In this document: piece by piece, positions 35,311 to 43,652 of the stretch
How positions within the stretch are numbered: position 1 is the first letter of the stretch
Layout: the number at the start of each line of letters is the position of its first letter
Origin: Salibacter halophilus
Lineage (GTDB): Bacteria; Bacteroidota; Bacteroidia; Flavobacteriales_G; Salibacteraceae
Assembly: GCF_008806325.1 (NCBI RefSeq)
Contig: NZ_WACR01000002.1
Span: forward strand, 124,001 to 188,000
Length of the DNA: 64,000 nucleotides
Direction of reading: 5' to 3'
Translations under genes and position numbers: made by a program
Notes under the pieces: model-generated
Database searches by the model: none
Told to the model about the DNA's origin: nothing
The model's input: the letters and a program-made list of their open reading frames with translations, nothing else

Positions 35311-37584
35311 ATGAAGAATACATTCACTATACTCTTTATTATAATAAATACTATCTCCTACGCACAAATACAAAAAGGCAACGATATAAATGGTGAAGAT
35401 GAACATGATGAGTCAGGCTTTTCAATAAGTATGCCTAATAGTTATACGATAGCTATAGGTGCTCCTTACAATGACCAAACCCCATGGGAGTCCGGTCATG
35501 TTCGTGTTTTTTTATGGAACGGAAATTCATGGATTCAAAAGGGTTCAGATATTGATGGAGAAAACTCACATGATAACTCGGGTTACTCTGTAAGTATGCC
35601 AAATTCAAACATAGTAGCGATTGGAGCACCTTTTAATGATGGTAATTCAAGTGTATCTGGACATGTTAGAGTTTACAAATGGGATGGGAACACATGGGTC
35701 CAGAAAGGAAATGACATAGACGGCTCTTTTGGAGGTGATTATTCGGGCTACGCTGTTAGTATGTCAGACTCTAACACTCTAGCAATTGGAGCTCCAAAAA
35801 ATGATGTGAACGGAGTTAATTCAGGTCAAGTAAGAGTTTTAGTTTGGAATGGTAATAACTGGATTCAGAAAGGTAACAGTATTTATGGAGAAGCTCCTTT
35901 AGACAACCTTGGTAAAACTATAAGCATGCCAGACTCGAATACTTTAGCCTTAGGTGCTTACGATAACTATGGTAATGGGACTGAATCTGGTCACGTCAGA
36001 GTATTTTACTGGAATGGAAATTCATGGATGCAAAAAGGTAATGAGATAGAAGGCGACACCGCTTATGATAGGTTAGGTGCTTCAGTTAGTATGCCAGATT
36101 CCAATACTTTGGCAGTAGCTGCACCTAGAAGTAATGTAAATGGATCAAATTCTGGACAGATAAAAATATATAAGTGGAATGGAGTAAGCTGGACTCAAAA
36201 AGGTAACGACATCTATGGTGAAAGCTCTGAGAGTTATGCTGGTTCATCCATAAGTATGGCTGATTCCAACACTATAATAATCGGGGCTAAAGGAAATGAC
36301 GATAATGGAAACAATTCTGGACAAGCAAGATTATATTCTTGGAATGGGAACTCTTGGTTACAGATTGGTCAAGATGTAAATGGCGAAAACAACTACGATT
36401 TCTTTGGGCAAACAGTAAGTTCACCTAACTCTTCCGTATTTGCTGTAGGTGCGCCCCTTAATGATGGTGTTAATAATCTTGATCCCGATATTGGACATGT
36501 TAGAGTATATTGTATTCCAACTACACAAACAATTACACAAACAACCTGTGATAACTACACACCACCGAGCGGTAACTATACATGGACCACAAGCGGAACA
36601 TACCAGGATACAATAGTCAACTCTCTTGGCTGTGACAGTATTCTAACTATTAACTTAACGGTGAACAATAGTAATGCTGGTAGTCAATCAAAAATGGTTT
36701 GCAACAGCTTCACTTGGCCTGCAAACAACCAATCTTATACTTCAAGTGGAAACTATACTACTACTCTAACTAATTCCGATGGTTGTGATTCTGTAGTCAC
36801 ACTAAACCTAACAGTAAACGATAGTTCCTCATCCACTATTTCTACGGTTGTCTGTGATAATTACACTTCACCAAGTGGCAATTACAACTGGACATCGAGC
36901 GGTACTTACATGGACACCATTCAAAATGCTGAGGGATGTGATAGCCTGATTACGGTGAATTTAACTGTCAATCAGAGCACAATTTCAAGCATCTCACCAA
37001 TCGTTTGTGACAATTACACTTCACCGAGTGAAAATTATACATGGACAACAAGCGGAACGTATCAGGACACAATTTCAAATATTGCAGGTTGTGATAGTGT
37101 CATTACCATTGACTTAAACGTAGACTCGATTAACAGTGATGTTCAAAATAGTGGTGATTCACTAATTGCTCAGGACACTGGAGCTACTTACCAATGGGTT
37201 TATTGTGATAACAACTCCACTCCTATTCCGGGGGAAACCGATCAGATCCTTGAAGTAGCAGTAAGCGGTGATTATGCTGTTAGTCTGACAAAGCACGGTT
37301 GCATTGATACATCAGCTTGTTACAATGTCATTCCGAGTGGATTTGAAACTGCAATTTCCGGTGAAAATAACATTATCGTTTACCCAAACCCTAACGATGG
37401 TCTTTTCACTATTGAACACTCCTTCACAGAAAGAAAACCCTTTGAAGTCACAAACGTCAATGGGAAAGTCCTTTACAGCGGAACACTAACTCAAAAGCAA
37501 ACTAAAGTCGATCTATCAAACTTCGCAACAGGGATCTACCTTCTGAGAGTTGAAGATGCTATTATGAAACTGGTTTTGAAATAG
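35311..37584 (+). CDS. Paralogue of the upstream propeller/repeat protein, four Cys repeats, T9SS sorting domain
   Basis: 757 aa with signal peptide (MKNTFTILFIIINTISYAQ), seven propeller units (~20-405), four GCDS-type repeats, the same Ig-like segment (DSLIAQDTGATYQWVYC) and a T9SS C-terminal domain. Blade sequences differ clearly from the upstream copy, while the last ~700 bp are nearly identical, which points to gene conversion or recent recombination at the 3' end. Starts 11 bp after the upstream stop and probably shares its promoter. Confidence 0.85.
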   Translation: MKNTFTILFIIINTISYAQIQKGNDINGEDEHDESGFSISMPNSYTIAIGAPYNDQTPWESGHVRVFLWNGNSWIQKGSDIDGENSHDNSGYSVSMPNSNIVAIGAPFNDGNSSVSGHVRVYKWDGNTWVQKGNDIDGSFGGDYSGYAVSMSDSNTLAIGAPKNDVNGVNSGQVRVLVWNGNNWIQKGNSIYGEAPLDNLGKTISMPDSNTLALGAYDNYGNGTESGHVRVFYWNGNSWMQKGNEIEGDTAYDRLGASVSMPDSNTLAVAAPRSNVNGSNSGQIKIYKWNGVSWTQKGNDIYGESSESYAGSSISMADSNTIIIGAKGNDDNGNNSGQARLYSWNGNSWLQIGQDVNGENNYDFFGQTVSSPNSSVFAVGAPLNDGVNNLDPDIGHVRVYCIPTTQTITQTTCDNYTPPSGNYTWTTSGTYQDTIVNSLGCDSILTINLTVNNSNAGSQSKMVCNSFTWPANNQSYTSSGNYTTTLTNSDGCDSVVTLNLTVNDSSSSTISTVVCDNYTSPSGNYNWTSSGTYMDTIQNAEGCDSLITVNLTVNQSTISSISPIVCDNYTSPSENYTWTTSGTYQDTISNIAGCDSVITIDLNVDSINSDVQNSGDSLIAQDTGATYQWVYCDNNSTPIPGETDQILEVAVSGDYAVSLTKHGCIDTSACYNVIPSGFETAISGENNIIVYPNPNDGLFTIEHSFTERKPFEVTNVNGKVLYSGTLTQKQTKVDLSNFATGIYLLRVEDAIMKLVLK

Positions 37585-37594
37585 ATTTTGAAAC

Positions 37595-37624
37595 AAGCCA
37601 ATCAGATCATGATCTGATTGGCTT
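37595..37624 (+). terminator. Terminator of the adhesin operon
   Basis: A 30-bp perfect palindrome (AAGCCAATCAGATC and its complement) followed by TTCTTC, 10 bp after the stop at 37584. Confidence 0.8.
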
Positions 37625-37856
37625 TTCTTCATTAATTCCTAACCGCTGTCCCCTTTTCTAAAATCTTCGATTAACGAGCTAAGTCGTTTCACCCTTTCTA
37701 AACTCTACGAAACAAGTTAATTAAGAACAGCTTACTCTATCTTTTTAATTCTTAATGTCTGGTAGATTTTCTCCTGTCACCCTTATGTCTACCCGGCAAA
37801 TTAGCACCGTATTCATGATAACCCTAGATTGCCAAAAATCTAAAAACGAAGGAATC

Positions 37857-39560
37857 ATGAATTATTTCAAACTTTTCTCAGCAGTCTGTTTGGTGCTTTG
37901 GGGATTCACACTCAATGCCCAACATGCAAACTCAATTTCAATAAGATCTTTCAATGAAAATATCTTTGAAACAAAATCGGTTAGTGACTCCAGTGGTAAC
38001 AGAATAATTGCATCGCAATGGACAAACGGAACCGGACAGGGTCAGTCTTCATCAAATGTATTCATCGAAAAATACAATGCCAACGGCAATATGATATTTG
38101 GTATCTCTACGCTCTATCAGGGAAGTTCAAGTGCTACTCTTGCAGATTTAGCTATCGACACAAACAACAATGTATTTGTACTGATCAATTACAGGTCAGC
38201 ACAGGCAGAACTGGCAAATGCAACTTTTCCGGGCAGTCCGGATAATGAGGATGATTTTTTCCTCGCTAAAATAGGTCCGCTTGGTTCTGTTTTATGGATT
38301 ACCGGTCCCGAATCTGACCAATTCCTAGACCATAAGGATAGAAAAGCAAAAAGTCTTTCTATAAACGAAGAAAATAAGCTAATCATTACTGGAAGCCATC
38401 ACGTAAATTTCTCAGTTGGTGGAGCTGATGTAACAGGTGTTCAAAGTGACAGTGCAGACTCAAAATTCGACTACCCGATGAACTTCGTCCTCAAGCTCGA
38501 TAATGACGGAAACGGAATTTGGGCACAGTCTTTTAATCTGGTGAACTTTGAATCTGTATCGGGGTATCACGGTGTGCAAGATGCTCATCAAGCTAAGGAC
38601 GGATCTATTTACACCTATCTCGATCTAGCAGATGCGGTCGTGCTATATGACGACACGATCAACCCGGTTGCAGATACCAACAAATTCACAAAAGCAATCC
38701 TCAAAACAGATCAGAACTTTCAAAACCCTCAGGTTCTGACCATGACATCAACCAACGATTTTCAGTTTCGAGTAAGGGATTTCATCCTTAATAAATGTGG
38801 CGAGCCCATTGTTTTGGGAGAGTTCTCAGAAAACATCACAATTGGAAATGAGTCACTTTCATCCACAAAAGGCAAAACTGATGTGTTTGTCGCAAAGGTC
38901 AATCACAACAATCAGATCCAGTGGTTGAAAAATTTTGGTTCTACCGAAGCTGATGATGCGGTAGGCCTGGATGTGAACGATCAAAATGAAATTTTCTTTG
39001 GAATGCAGTATTGGGGAGAGTACGATTACGGAAACAATACTTACACACCGCAGGGACAAGATGTCGCTCTGTTTAAGCTGGACACTACCGGTAATTTTGT
39101 TTGGCAGTCTCACTCTACAGGATCTGGCTCAATCAATCTCAGAGATCTCGATGTGATGGACGACAACAACGTTTCCTGGACATTGAAGATCCACGGATCT
39201 AAAATGCTGAGTGGAGCTCCGATTCAGGCAACTGCAAAACTGGTTTTGAGTATTTGGCGTGACGACAACTACAGCGGTGAACCTGTGGAGTGCAGCAATG
39301 ACACGTTTGTTGGAAAAGGCCGGGATCTGACCGAAAACCGATTGAACGTTTATCCTAATCCGGCTGAATCATTTGTCAATATTGAGAAAGACAAAACTGA
39401 CTCTCACATTCAGATCCTAAATGTGCAGGGACAAGTGGTCTGGACTGAAAAAAGCAATAGCAAAAAGTCGAAAGTTGACATCAACGACCTCACACCCGGA
39501 ATGTACTTTATCCTGGTAGAAGGTGATGAGCAGTCTGCACAAAAATTGATAGTCGAGTAG
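37857..39560 (+). CDS. Secreted beta-propeller-like protein with T9SS sorting domain
   Basis: 567 aa from ATG 37857 (MNYFKLFSAVCLVLWGFTLNAQ). The body has SBBP-type repeats: segments such as NVFIEKYNANGNMIFG, DDFFLAKIGPLGSVLWI, NFVLKLDNDGNGIWAQSF and DVALFKLDTTGNFVWQS recur at blade-like spacing. A T9SS C-terminal domain closes it (LNVYPNPAESFVNIE, ILNVQGQVVW, GMYFILVEGDEQSAQKLIVE). Extracellular; the role is unknown. Unlike the two preceding genes it contains GGTCAGADCC words (38732, 39323). Confidence 0.82.
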   Translation: MNYFKLFSAVCLVLWGFTLNAQHANSISIRSFNENIFETKSVSDSSGNRIIASQWTNGTGQGQSSSNVFIEKYNANGNMIFGISTLYQGSSSATLADLAIDTNNNVFVLINYRSAQAELANATFPGSPDNEDDFFLAKIGPLGSVLWITGPESDQFLDHKDRKAKSLSINEENKLIITGSHHVNFSVGGADVTGVQSDSADSKFDYPMNFVLKLDNDGNGIWAQSFNLVNFESVSGYHGVQDAHQAKDGSIYTYLDLADAVVLYDDTINPVADTNKFTKAILKTDQNFQNPQVLTMTSTNDFQFRVRDFILNKCGEPIVLGEFSENITIGNESLSSTKGKTDVFVAKVNHNNQIQWLKNFGSTEADDAVGLDVNDQNEIFFGMQYWGEYDYGNNTYTPQGQDVALFKLDTTGNFVWQSHSTGSGSINLRDLDVMDDNNVSWTLKIHGSKMLSGAPIQATAKLVLSIWRDDNYSGEPVECSNDTFVGKGRDLTENRLNVYPNPAESFVNIEKDKTDSHIQILNVQGQVVWTEKSNSKKSKVDINDLTPGMYFILVEGDEQSAQKLIVE

Positions 39561-39578
39561 AATCACTCGATACCCCCA

Positions 39579-39612
39579 ACCGTCCTGACTCAAGTGTCAG
39601 GGCGGTTTTTAT
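39579..39612 (+). terminator. Rho-independent terminator
   Basis: ACCGTCCTGAC / GTCAGGGCGGT stem (one wobble pair) with a 6-nt loop, followed by TTTTATTTA, 18 bp after the stop at 39560. Confidence 0.85.
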
Positions 39613-39670
39613 TTAGATAGAACCCGCAGTTGTATTCTGTCGTAAATTGTAGCTTTACCGCTCGTTTGCT

Positions 39671-39940
39671 ATGGGTTTCCTCAAAAACATATTCTCCAAA
39701 TTTCTCATTCTGCTGGTGAAGTTTTACCAGTACGCCATTTCCCCGTTTTTTCCATCAACCTGTCGCTACACGCCAACATGCAGCTCCTACTCCATCAAAG
39801 CAATTGAAGAATGGGGTCCTCTCAAAGGCGGTTGGCTCGCCATAAAACGCATTTCATCCTGCCATCCCTGGGGCGGACACGGACATGATCCAGTTCCTAA
39901 AAACCCTAAAAGAAAACCGAAAAATAAATCAGCAACCTAA
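39671..39940 (+). CDS. yidD: Membrane protein insertion efficiency factor
   Basis: 89 aa. Contains the YidD signature: amphipathic N-terminus, [23 protein letters not shown] (~23-45) and [23 protein letters not shown] (~57-79). Assists YidC-dependent membrane protein insertion at the inner face of the cytoplasmic membrane. Single gene with a terminator upstream. Confidence 0.93.
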   Translation: MGFLKNIFSKFLILLVKFYQYAISPFFPSTCRYTPTCSSYSIKAIEEWGPLKGGWLAIKRISSCHPWGGHGHDPVPKNPKRKPKNKSAT

Positions 39941-40574
39941 AAGATCGAGACAAAGTTCATATTGACTCACTTTAAAGTGGTCAACCTATATCAGAGACTT
40001 ACAATCATTCATCACTCATAATCCATAATTCATAATCCTTCAAACCTTAACGCACCTTAACTTCTTCATGGTTAAAAAATGTGAGCAGTAGCGAACACGC
40101 TGCGAACGCTGCGTATTTCAGCAGAGCTAACATCAAACTTGCTCTGCGCTCGCTGCGTTACCCCAAAATCCATTATTAGAACTTTCCCGACCTTGGCTAC
40201 TGACGCTCTCGGTCAGGACCTCCTTTCTCGTTTTGAGCCCCGCGAAAAACATATTTCCTAATTTCGTTCTTGAACTTGTGAAAGAACATATCTCGTTTTG
40301 ATTGCTCCTCTTCTCTCGTTCTCATTCTCACTCTACCTCGACCTTGACCTCCAAACTCCCTCCTACTTCGACTCCGCAATAGCTTCGCTCAGCGTCCGGG
40401 CCTGACTGACTAAAAACAAACTCCCAAACCTCCCAACTCCAAACCCTTAAAGACAAACCTCACAATACAGCCAAATCAAAATTAGAATCCTCTCGACCTC
40501 GACCTAAACCCTTTCCACAAAATCCACTACCATTTTTAACGGAAAATCGTTTATTTGCAGGAAAAGATTTCACT
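39941..40574. other. Non-coding region
   Basis: About 630 bp without a believable gene. It contains GCTGCG-rich phrases (CTGCGAACGCTGCG, CTGCGCTCGCTGCG) and pyrimidine-rich CTCGACCTCGACC-like tracts, with a degenerate GGTCAGGACC near 40209. Similar in style to 11.4-11.75 kb. No tRNA or strong terminator is seen. Confidence 0.4.
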
Positions 40575-42398
40575 ATGCGCAAATTTTGGTTTTCACTTCT
40601 CTCCGTTTTTTTCTTTTTAGGCGCTAACGCCCAAAGTTGCTACTGGCAGCAAAAAGCCGAGTACACAATGGACGTATCGCTAGATGTTAGCGACAATACC
40701 TTTGATGGAACTCAAAAACTCGTTTACACCAACAACTCGCCCGATACACTCAACGAGGTTTTCTATCACCTCTACTTCAATGCATTTCAGCCGGGCAGTA
40801 TGATGGACGTCCGCTCACGCAATATCAAAGACCCTGACGGACGCGTAGAAGACCGTATCTACCACTTAAAGAGCACCGAGATCGGATTTCAAAATATCCA
40901 CAAGCTCAACATGAACGGCAAAGAATGTACGTTCCACATCGAGGGAACTGTACTGGAAGTGAAATTACCTGCTCCCATACCGCCAAACTCATCAGTGACA
41001 TTCGACATGAAATTCTCAGGTCAGGTGCCGTTACAAATCAGAAGAAGCGGTCGCGACAACAAAGAAGGCATCCGCTACACAATGACGCAGTGGTATCCCA
41101 AAATGGCCGAATACGACAAAGAAGGCTGGCACGCCAATCCGTACGTGGGTCGTGAGTTTCACGGAGTCTTTGGAACATTTGATATCACACTTGAGCTCGA
41201 CAAAGACTATGTTGTGGGCGGAACCGGAAACCTCATCGGTTCTGAAGTGGAAAACGGAACCAAAACATGGCATTTCAAAGCCGAAAACGTGCACGACTTT
41301 GCCTGGGCAGCCGATCCCGATTTCAAACACGACTCCATGAAAGTGGAAAACGGACCTATGCTCCACTTCTACTACCAGACCGATACACTCGCGCAACAGT
41401 GGAAAGAGATTCAGCCCGAAGTCGTTCGCCTCTTTGAGATCATGAACGCCAAATTCGGCAAGTACCCTTACAAACAATTTTCTGTGATTCAGGGTGGCGA
41501 TGGCGGAATGGAATACCCCATGTGTACCATGATTTTAGGTCACGGAAGCAAAGAAGGCAAGATCGGACTCATCGCACATGAGTCGTTTCACAACTGGTAT
41601 TACGGAGTTCTAGCGACCAACGAATTCAAATATCCGTGGATGGATGAAGGCTTTACCTCTTACGCTGAGGACATCGTCATGGATAGCTTGATGGAAAATG
41701 ACGCTCAGAACCCATTGGCCCGTTCTTACCGCAATGTCCGTTACTACTCGCAACAGCCATTTGAGGAACCGATGAGCACTCCGGCCGATTTCTTCAACAC
41801 CAACATCGCGTACGGAATCAGCAGTTATTCAAAAGGCTCTGTCTTCCTCCATCAGTTGAGCTATGTAATCGGTCAAACAGACTTCGACCGCGGTATGAAA
41901 ACCTATTTTGACGAGTGGAAATTTAAACACCCTACTCCGGAAGACTTTAAACGGGTGATGGAACGCGAAAGCGGACTCGAACTCGACTGGTACTTCGAGC
42001 AATTCATCAACACCACACACTACATCGATTACGCGATCGACACCGTTGAGAAGGATCTCCACAACGTAATAGTAAAACTCAAGCGCGAAGGCACCATGCC
42101 GATGCCCATTGATGTGAAAGTCACTTACAAAGACGGCTCAACCGAAATGTATTATTATCCGCTCGGCATCATGCGCGGCAAAAAATCTACCGCCAAAGAC
42201 TACAAGTACCTGGGCGACTGGCACTGGACACATCCAGAAAACGGTTTAGAGATCCCTATGCCAGCCAACAAAATTGAAAAGATCGAGATTGACCCGTCAC
42301 TGCGTTTGGCAGATGTGGATCTGACCAACAACAAGTGGTTCATGGATCAAAAGAAAAACCAGGAATACCGTTACCCTAAAAACGAGGATGAAAAATGA
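40575..42398 (+). CDS. M1-family metallopeptidase, secreted
   Basis: 607 aa with signal peptide (MRKFWFSLLSVFFFLGANAQ). The zinc site HESFHNW (~334-340, an HExxH motif) is followed 18 residues later by the third ligand in DEGFTSYAE, and the exopeptidase-type GGMEYPMC motif (~313) precedes it. The N-terminal beta-domain (~25-215) is of the aminopeptidase N type. Probably a periplasmic or surface aminopeptidase. Overlaps the DUF192 gene by 4 bp (ATGA). Confidence 0.9.
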   Translation: MRKFWFSLLSVFFFLGANAQSCYWQQKAEYTMDVSLDVSDNTFDGTQKLVYTNNSPDTLNEVFYHLYFNAFQPGSMMDVRSRNIKDPDGRVEDRIYHLKSTEIGFQNIHKLNMNGKECTFHIEGTVLEVKLPAPIPPNSSVTFDMKFSGQVPLQIRRSGRDNKEGIRYTMTQWYPKMAEYDKEGWHANPYVGREFHGVFGTFDITLELDKDYVVGGTGNLIGSEVENGTKTWHFKAENVHDFAWAADPDFKHDSMKVENGPMLHFYYQTDTLAQQWKEIQPEVVRLFEIMNAKFGKYPYKQFSVIQGGDGGMEYPMCTMILGHGSKEGKIGLIAHESFHNWYYGVLATNEFKYPWMDEGFTSYAEDIVMDSLMENDAQNPLARSYRNVRYYSQQPFEEPMSTPADFFNTNIAYGISSYSKGSVFLHQLSYVIGQTDFDRGMKTYFDEWKFKHPTPEDFKRVMERESGLELDWYFEQFINTTHYIDYAIDTVEKDLHNVIVKLKREGTMPMPIDVKVTYKDGSTEMYYYPLGIMRGKKSTAKDYKYLGDWHWTHPENGLEIPMPANKIEKIEIDPSLRLADVDLTNNKWFMDQKKNQEYRYPKNEDEK

Positions 42399-42925
42399 GA
42401 AACAAGCGCATACTCATTATCGTGGCAGGCATCATGCTATTTGGCCTGCTGTTTTGGACCTTCAGTGATCTGTTTCGGTCAGAGCCCTCATCAGGCCGAA
42501 TCAAAACCAAAAACCCTACCGATGATTTCACTGAAGTGCCCTTCACCAAAGAAGGCCAACTCTGGTTTTTAACCGCTGAAGGAGACACCATCAAACATTT
42601 TGACATTGAGGTAGCCGACAACCCTTACGAATCAATGCGCGGACTCATGGACCGCAACTCCATGGAAGACAACCAGGCGATGCTATTCATTTTCAAAGAC
42701 ATGCGCCCGCGAAGCTTTTGGATGAAAAACACGCGCATTCCCCTCGACATCATCTACATTGACGACCAGTACGAAGTCGTGAGCATTCAAAAGAACGCAG
42801 TTCCAAAGAGCGAGGAATCACTCCCCTCTGAAGGCCCCGCCAAATATGTGGTTGAAGTCAATGCCGGCCTCACCGATCTCCTCAAAATTGACAAAGACTC
42901 AAAAGTGGTTTTTGAGGTGGAGTGA
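42395..42925 (+). CDS. DUF192-family protein
   Basis: 176 aa. N-terminal membrane anchor (ILIIVAGIMLFGLLFWTFSDLF), then a DUF192 domain (~60-176) with the familiar RGLMDRNSMEDNQAMLFIF, RSFWMKNTRIPLDIIYI and YVVEVNAGLTD segments. Function of the family unknown; extracytoplasmic. Its 3' end is duplicated 553 bp downstream (see the direct repeats). One GGTCAGAGCC word (42477). Confidence 0.9.
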   Translation: MRNKRILIIVAGIMLFGLLFWTFSDLFRSEPSSGRIKTKNPTDDFTEVPFTKEGQLWFLTAEGDTIKHFDIEVADNPYESMRGLMDRNSMEDNQAMLFIFKDMRPRSFWMKNTRIPLDIIYIDDQYEVVSIQKNAVPKSEESLPSEGPAKYVVEVNAGLTDLLKIDKDSKVVFEVE

Positions 42926-42929
42926 GTTG
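42876..42929 (+). repeat. Direct repeat, left copy: 3' end of the DUF192 gene (att-like)
   Basis: 54 bp beginning ATCTCCTCAAAATTGACAA and ending AGTGAGTTG, covering the last codons and stop of DUF192. It matches 43429-43482 at 51 of 54 positions. Confidence 0.9.
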
Positions 42930-43195
42930 CTTTTTCACTTTTTGAACAATTATTCATTAATCGAATCTTTTGTGTTTCGTAAAGTGAAAGATCGCTGTAT
43001 TTAAAATACTCACCTCGTTTAATTCCTTTTTTGAACTGACTTTCTGTTTGTTTTTTTCTAAAAACCAGTGCAATTAAACTTTTTTTGACGTGGGATAGTA
43101 TGCTTTGTTTGAGTTTGTTTAGTTTTAGGGAGTGAATATCTCTGTGATAAAAAGTCCTATAATTTACAACTCAAAAACTGAACAACTCATCCTAA

Positions 43196-43429
43196 ATGGC
43201 TAAAATAGAAGTTCAGGGAACTGAGATCACTATTTCAGTCAATGAACAGTGAGAGTACATTAGCCTCACAGATATTGCTCGTCACAGGGATCCGGAACGT
43301 ACAGATTACATTATCCAAAACTGGTTGCGCAACCGAAATACCATCGAATTTCTCGGAATATGGGAGAAACTCAACAACTCTAATTTTAATCCCATCGAAT
43401 TCGAGGGGTTTAGAAATCGTGCATACTAA
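43196..43429 (+). pseudogene. Truncated KilA-N domain gene
   Basis: From ATG 43196 the frame reads a KilA-N N-terminal domain: MAKIEVQGTEITISVNEQ, an in-frame TGA (43250-43252), then EYISLTDIARHRDPERT, IIQNWLRNRNTIEFLGIWE and FNPIEFEGFR. It stops at a TAA (43427-43429) exactly where the duplicated DUF192 tail begins. Complete KilA-N proteins of this type are about 250-300 aa, so more than two thirds is missing. KilA-N proteins are DNA-binding and common on phages and mobile islands. One internal stop plus 3' loss makes this a remnant. Confidence 0.85.
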
Positions 43430-43482
43430 TCTCCTCAAAATTGACAAGGACTCAAAAGTCGTTTTTGAGGTGAAGTGAGTTG
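43429..43482 (+). repeat. Direct repeat, right copy of the DUF192 3' end (att-like)
   Basis: Would encode LLKIDKDSKVVFEVK plus stop, against LLKIDKDSKVVFEVE in the gene. Three substitutions in 54 bp. It joins directly to the broken kilA-N frame and lies 170 bp before the first gene of the ssp-type island. Confidence 0.9.
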
Positions 43483-43652
43483 AAGATATTCAGAAAGGTT
43501 ACATCTAAAAACACCTATTATTACAACTCAATTAATGTTAACTTAAAAGTTGTAATTCTTAAGACATCTTAATTTCGAATATTAACAACTATAACTTATA
43601 GACCACAAAAAATTTTTTAATATTGTAAGAAGCCACTAATAGTATAATACTC

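Noticed and set aside
40197-40379. Arg-rich 60-codon frame in the 40 kb intergenic region
   Set aside because: Composition is the reverse of pyrimidine-rich CTCGACC tracts; no homology or start context.
43250-43252. Treating the TGA in kilA-N as a sequencing error or recoded codon
   Set aside because: The gene is also cut at its 3' end by the DUF192 repeat, so decay is the simpler reading.
43242-43478. A 78-codon open frame between DUF192 and the helicase
   Set aside because: It reads the kilA-N remnant out of frame and ends in the duplicated DUF192 tail; the real signal is the broken KilA-N frame.
42876-43482. Prophage at the DUF192 locus
   Set aside because: Only a KilA-N remnant; no integrase, capsid or other phage gene in the window.
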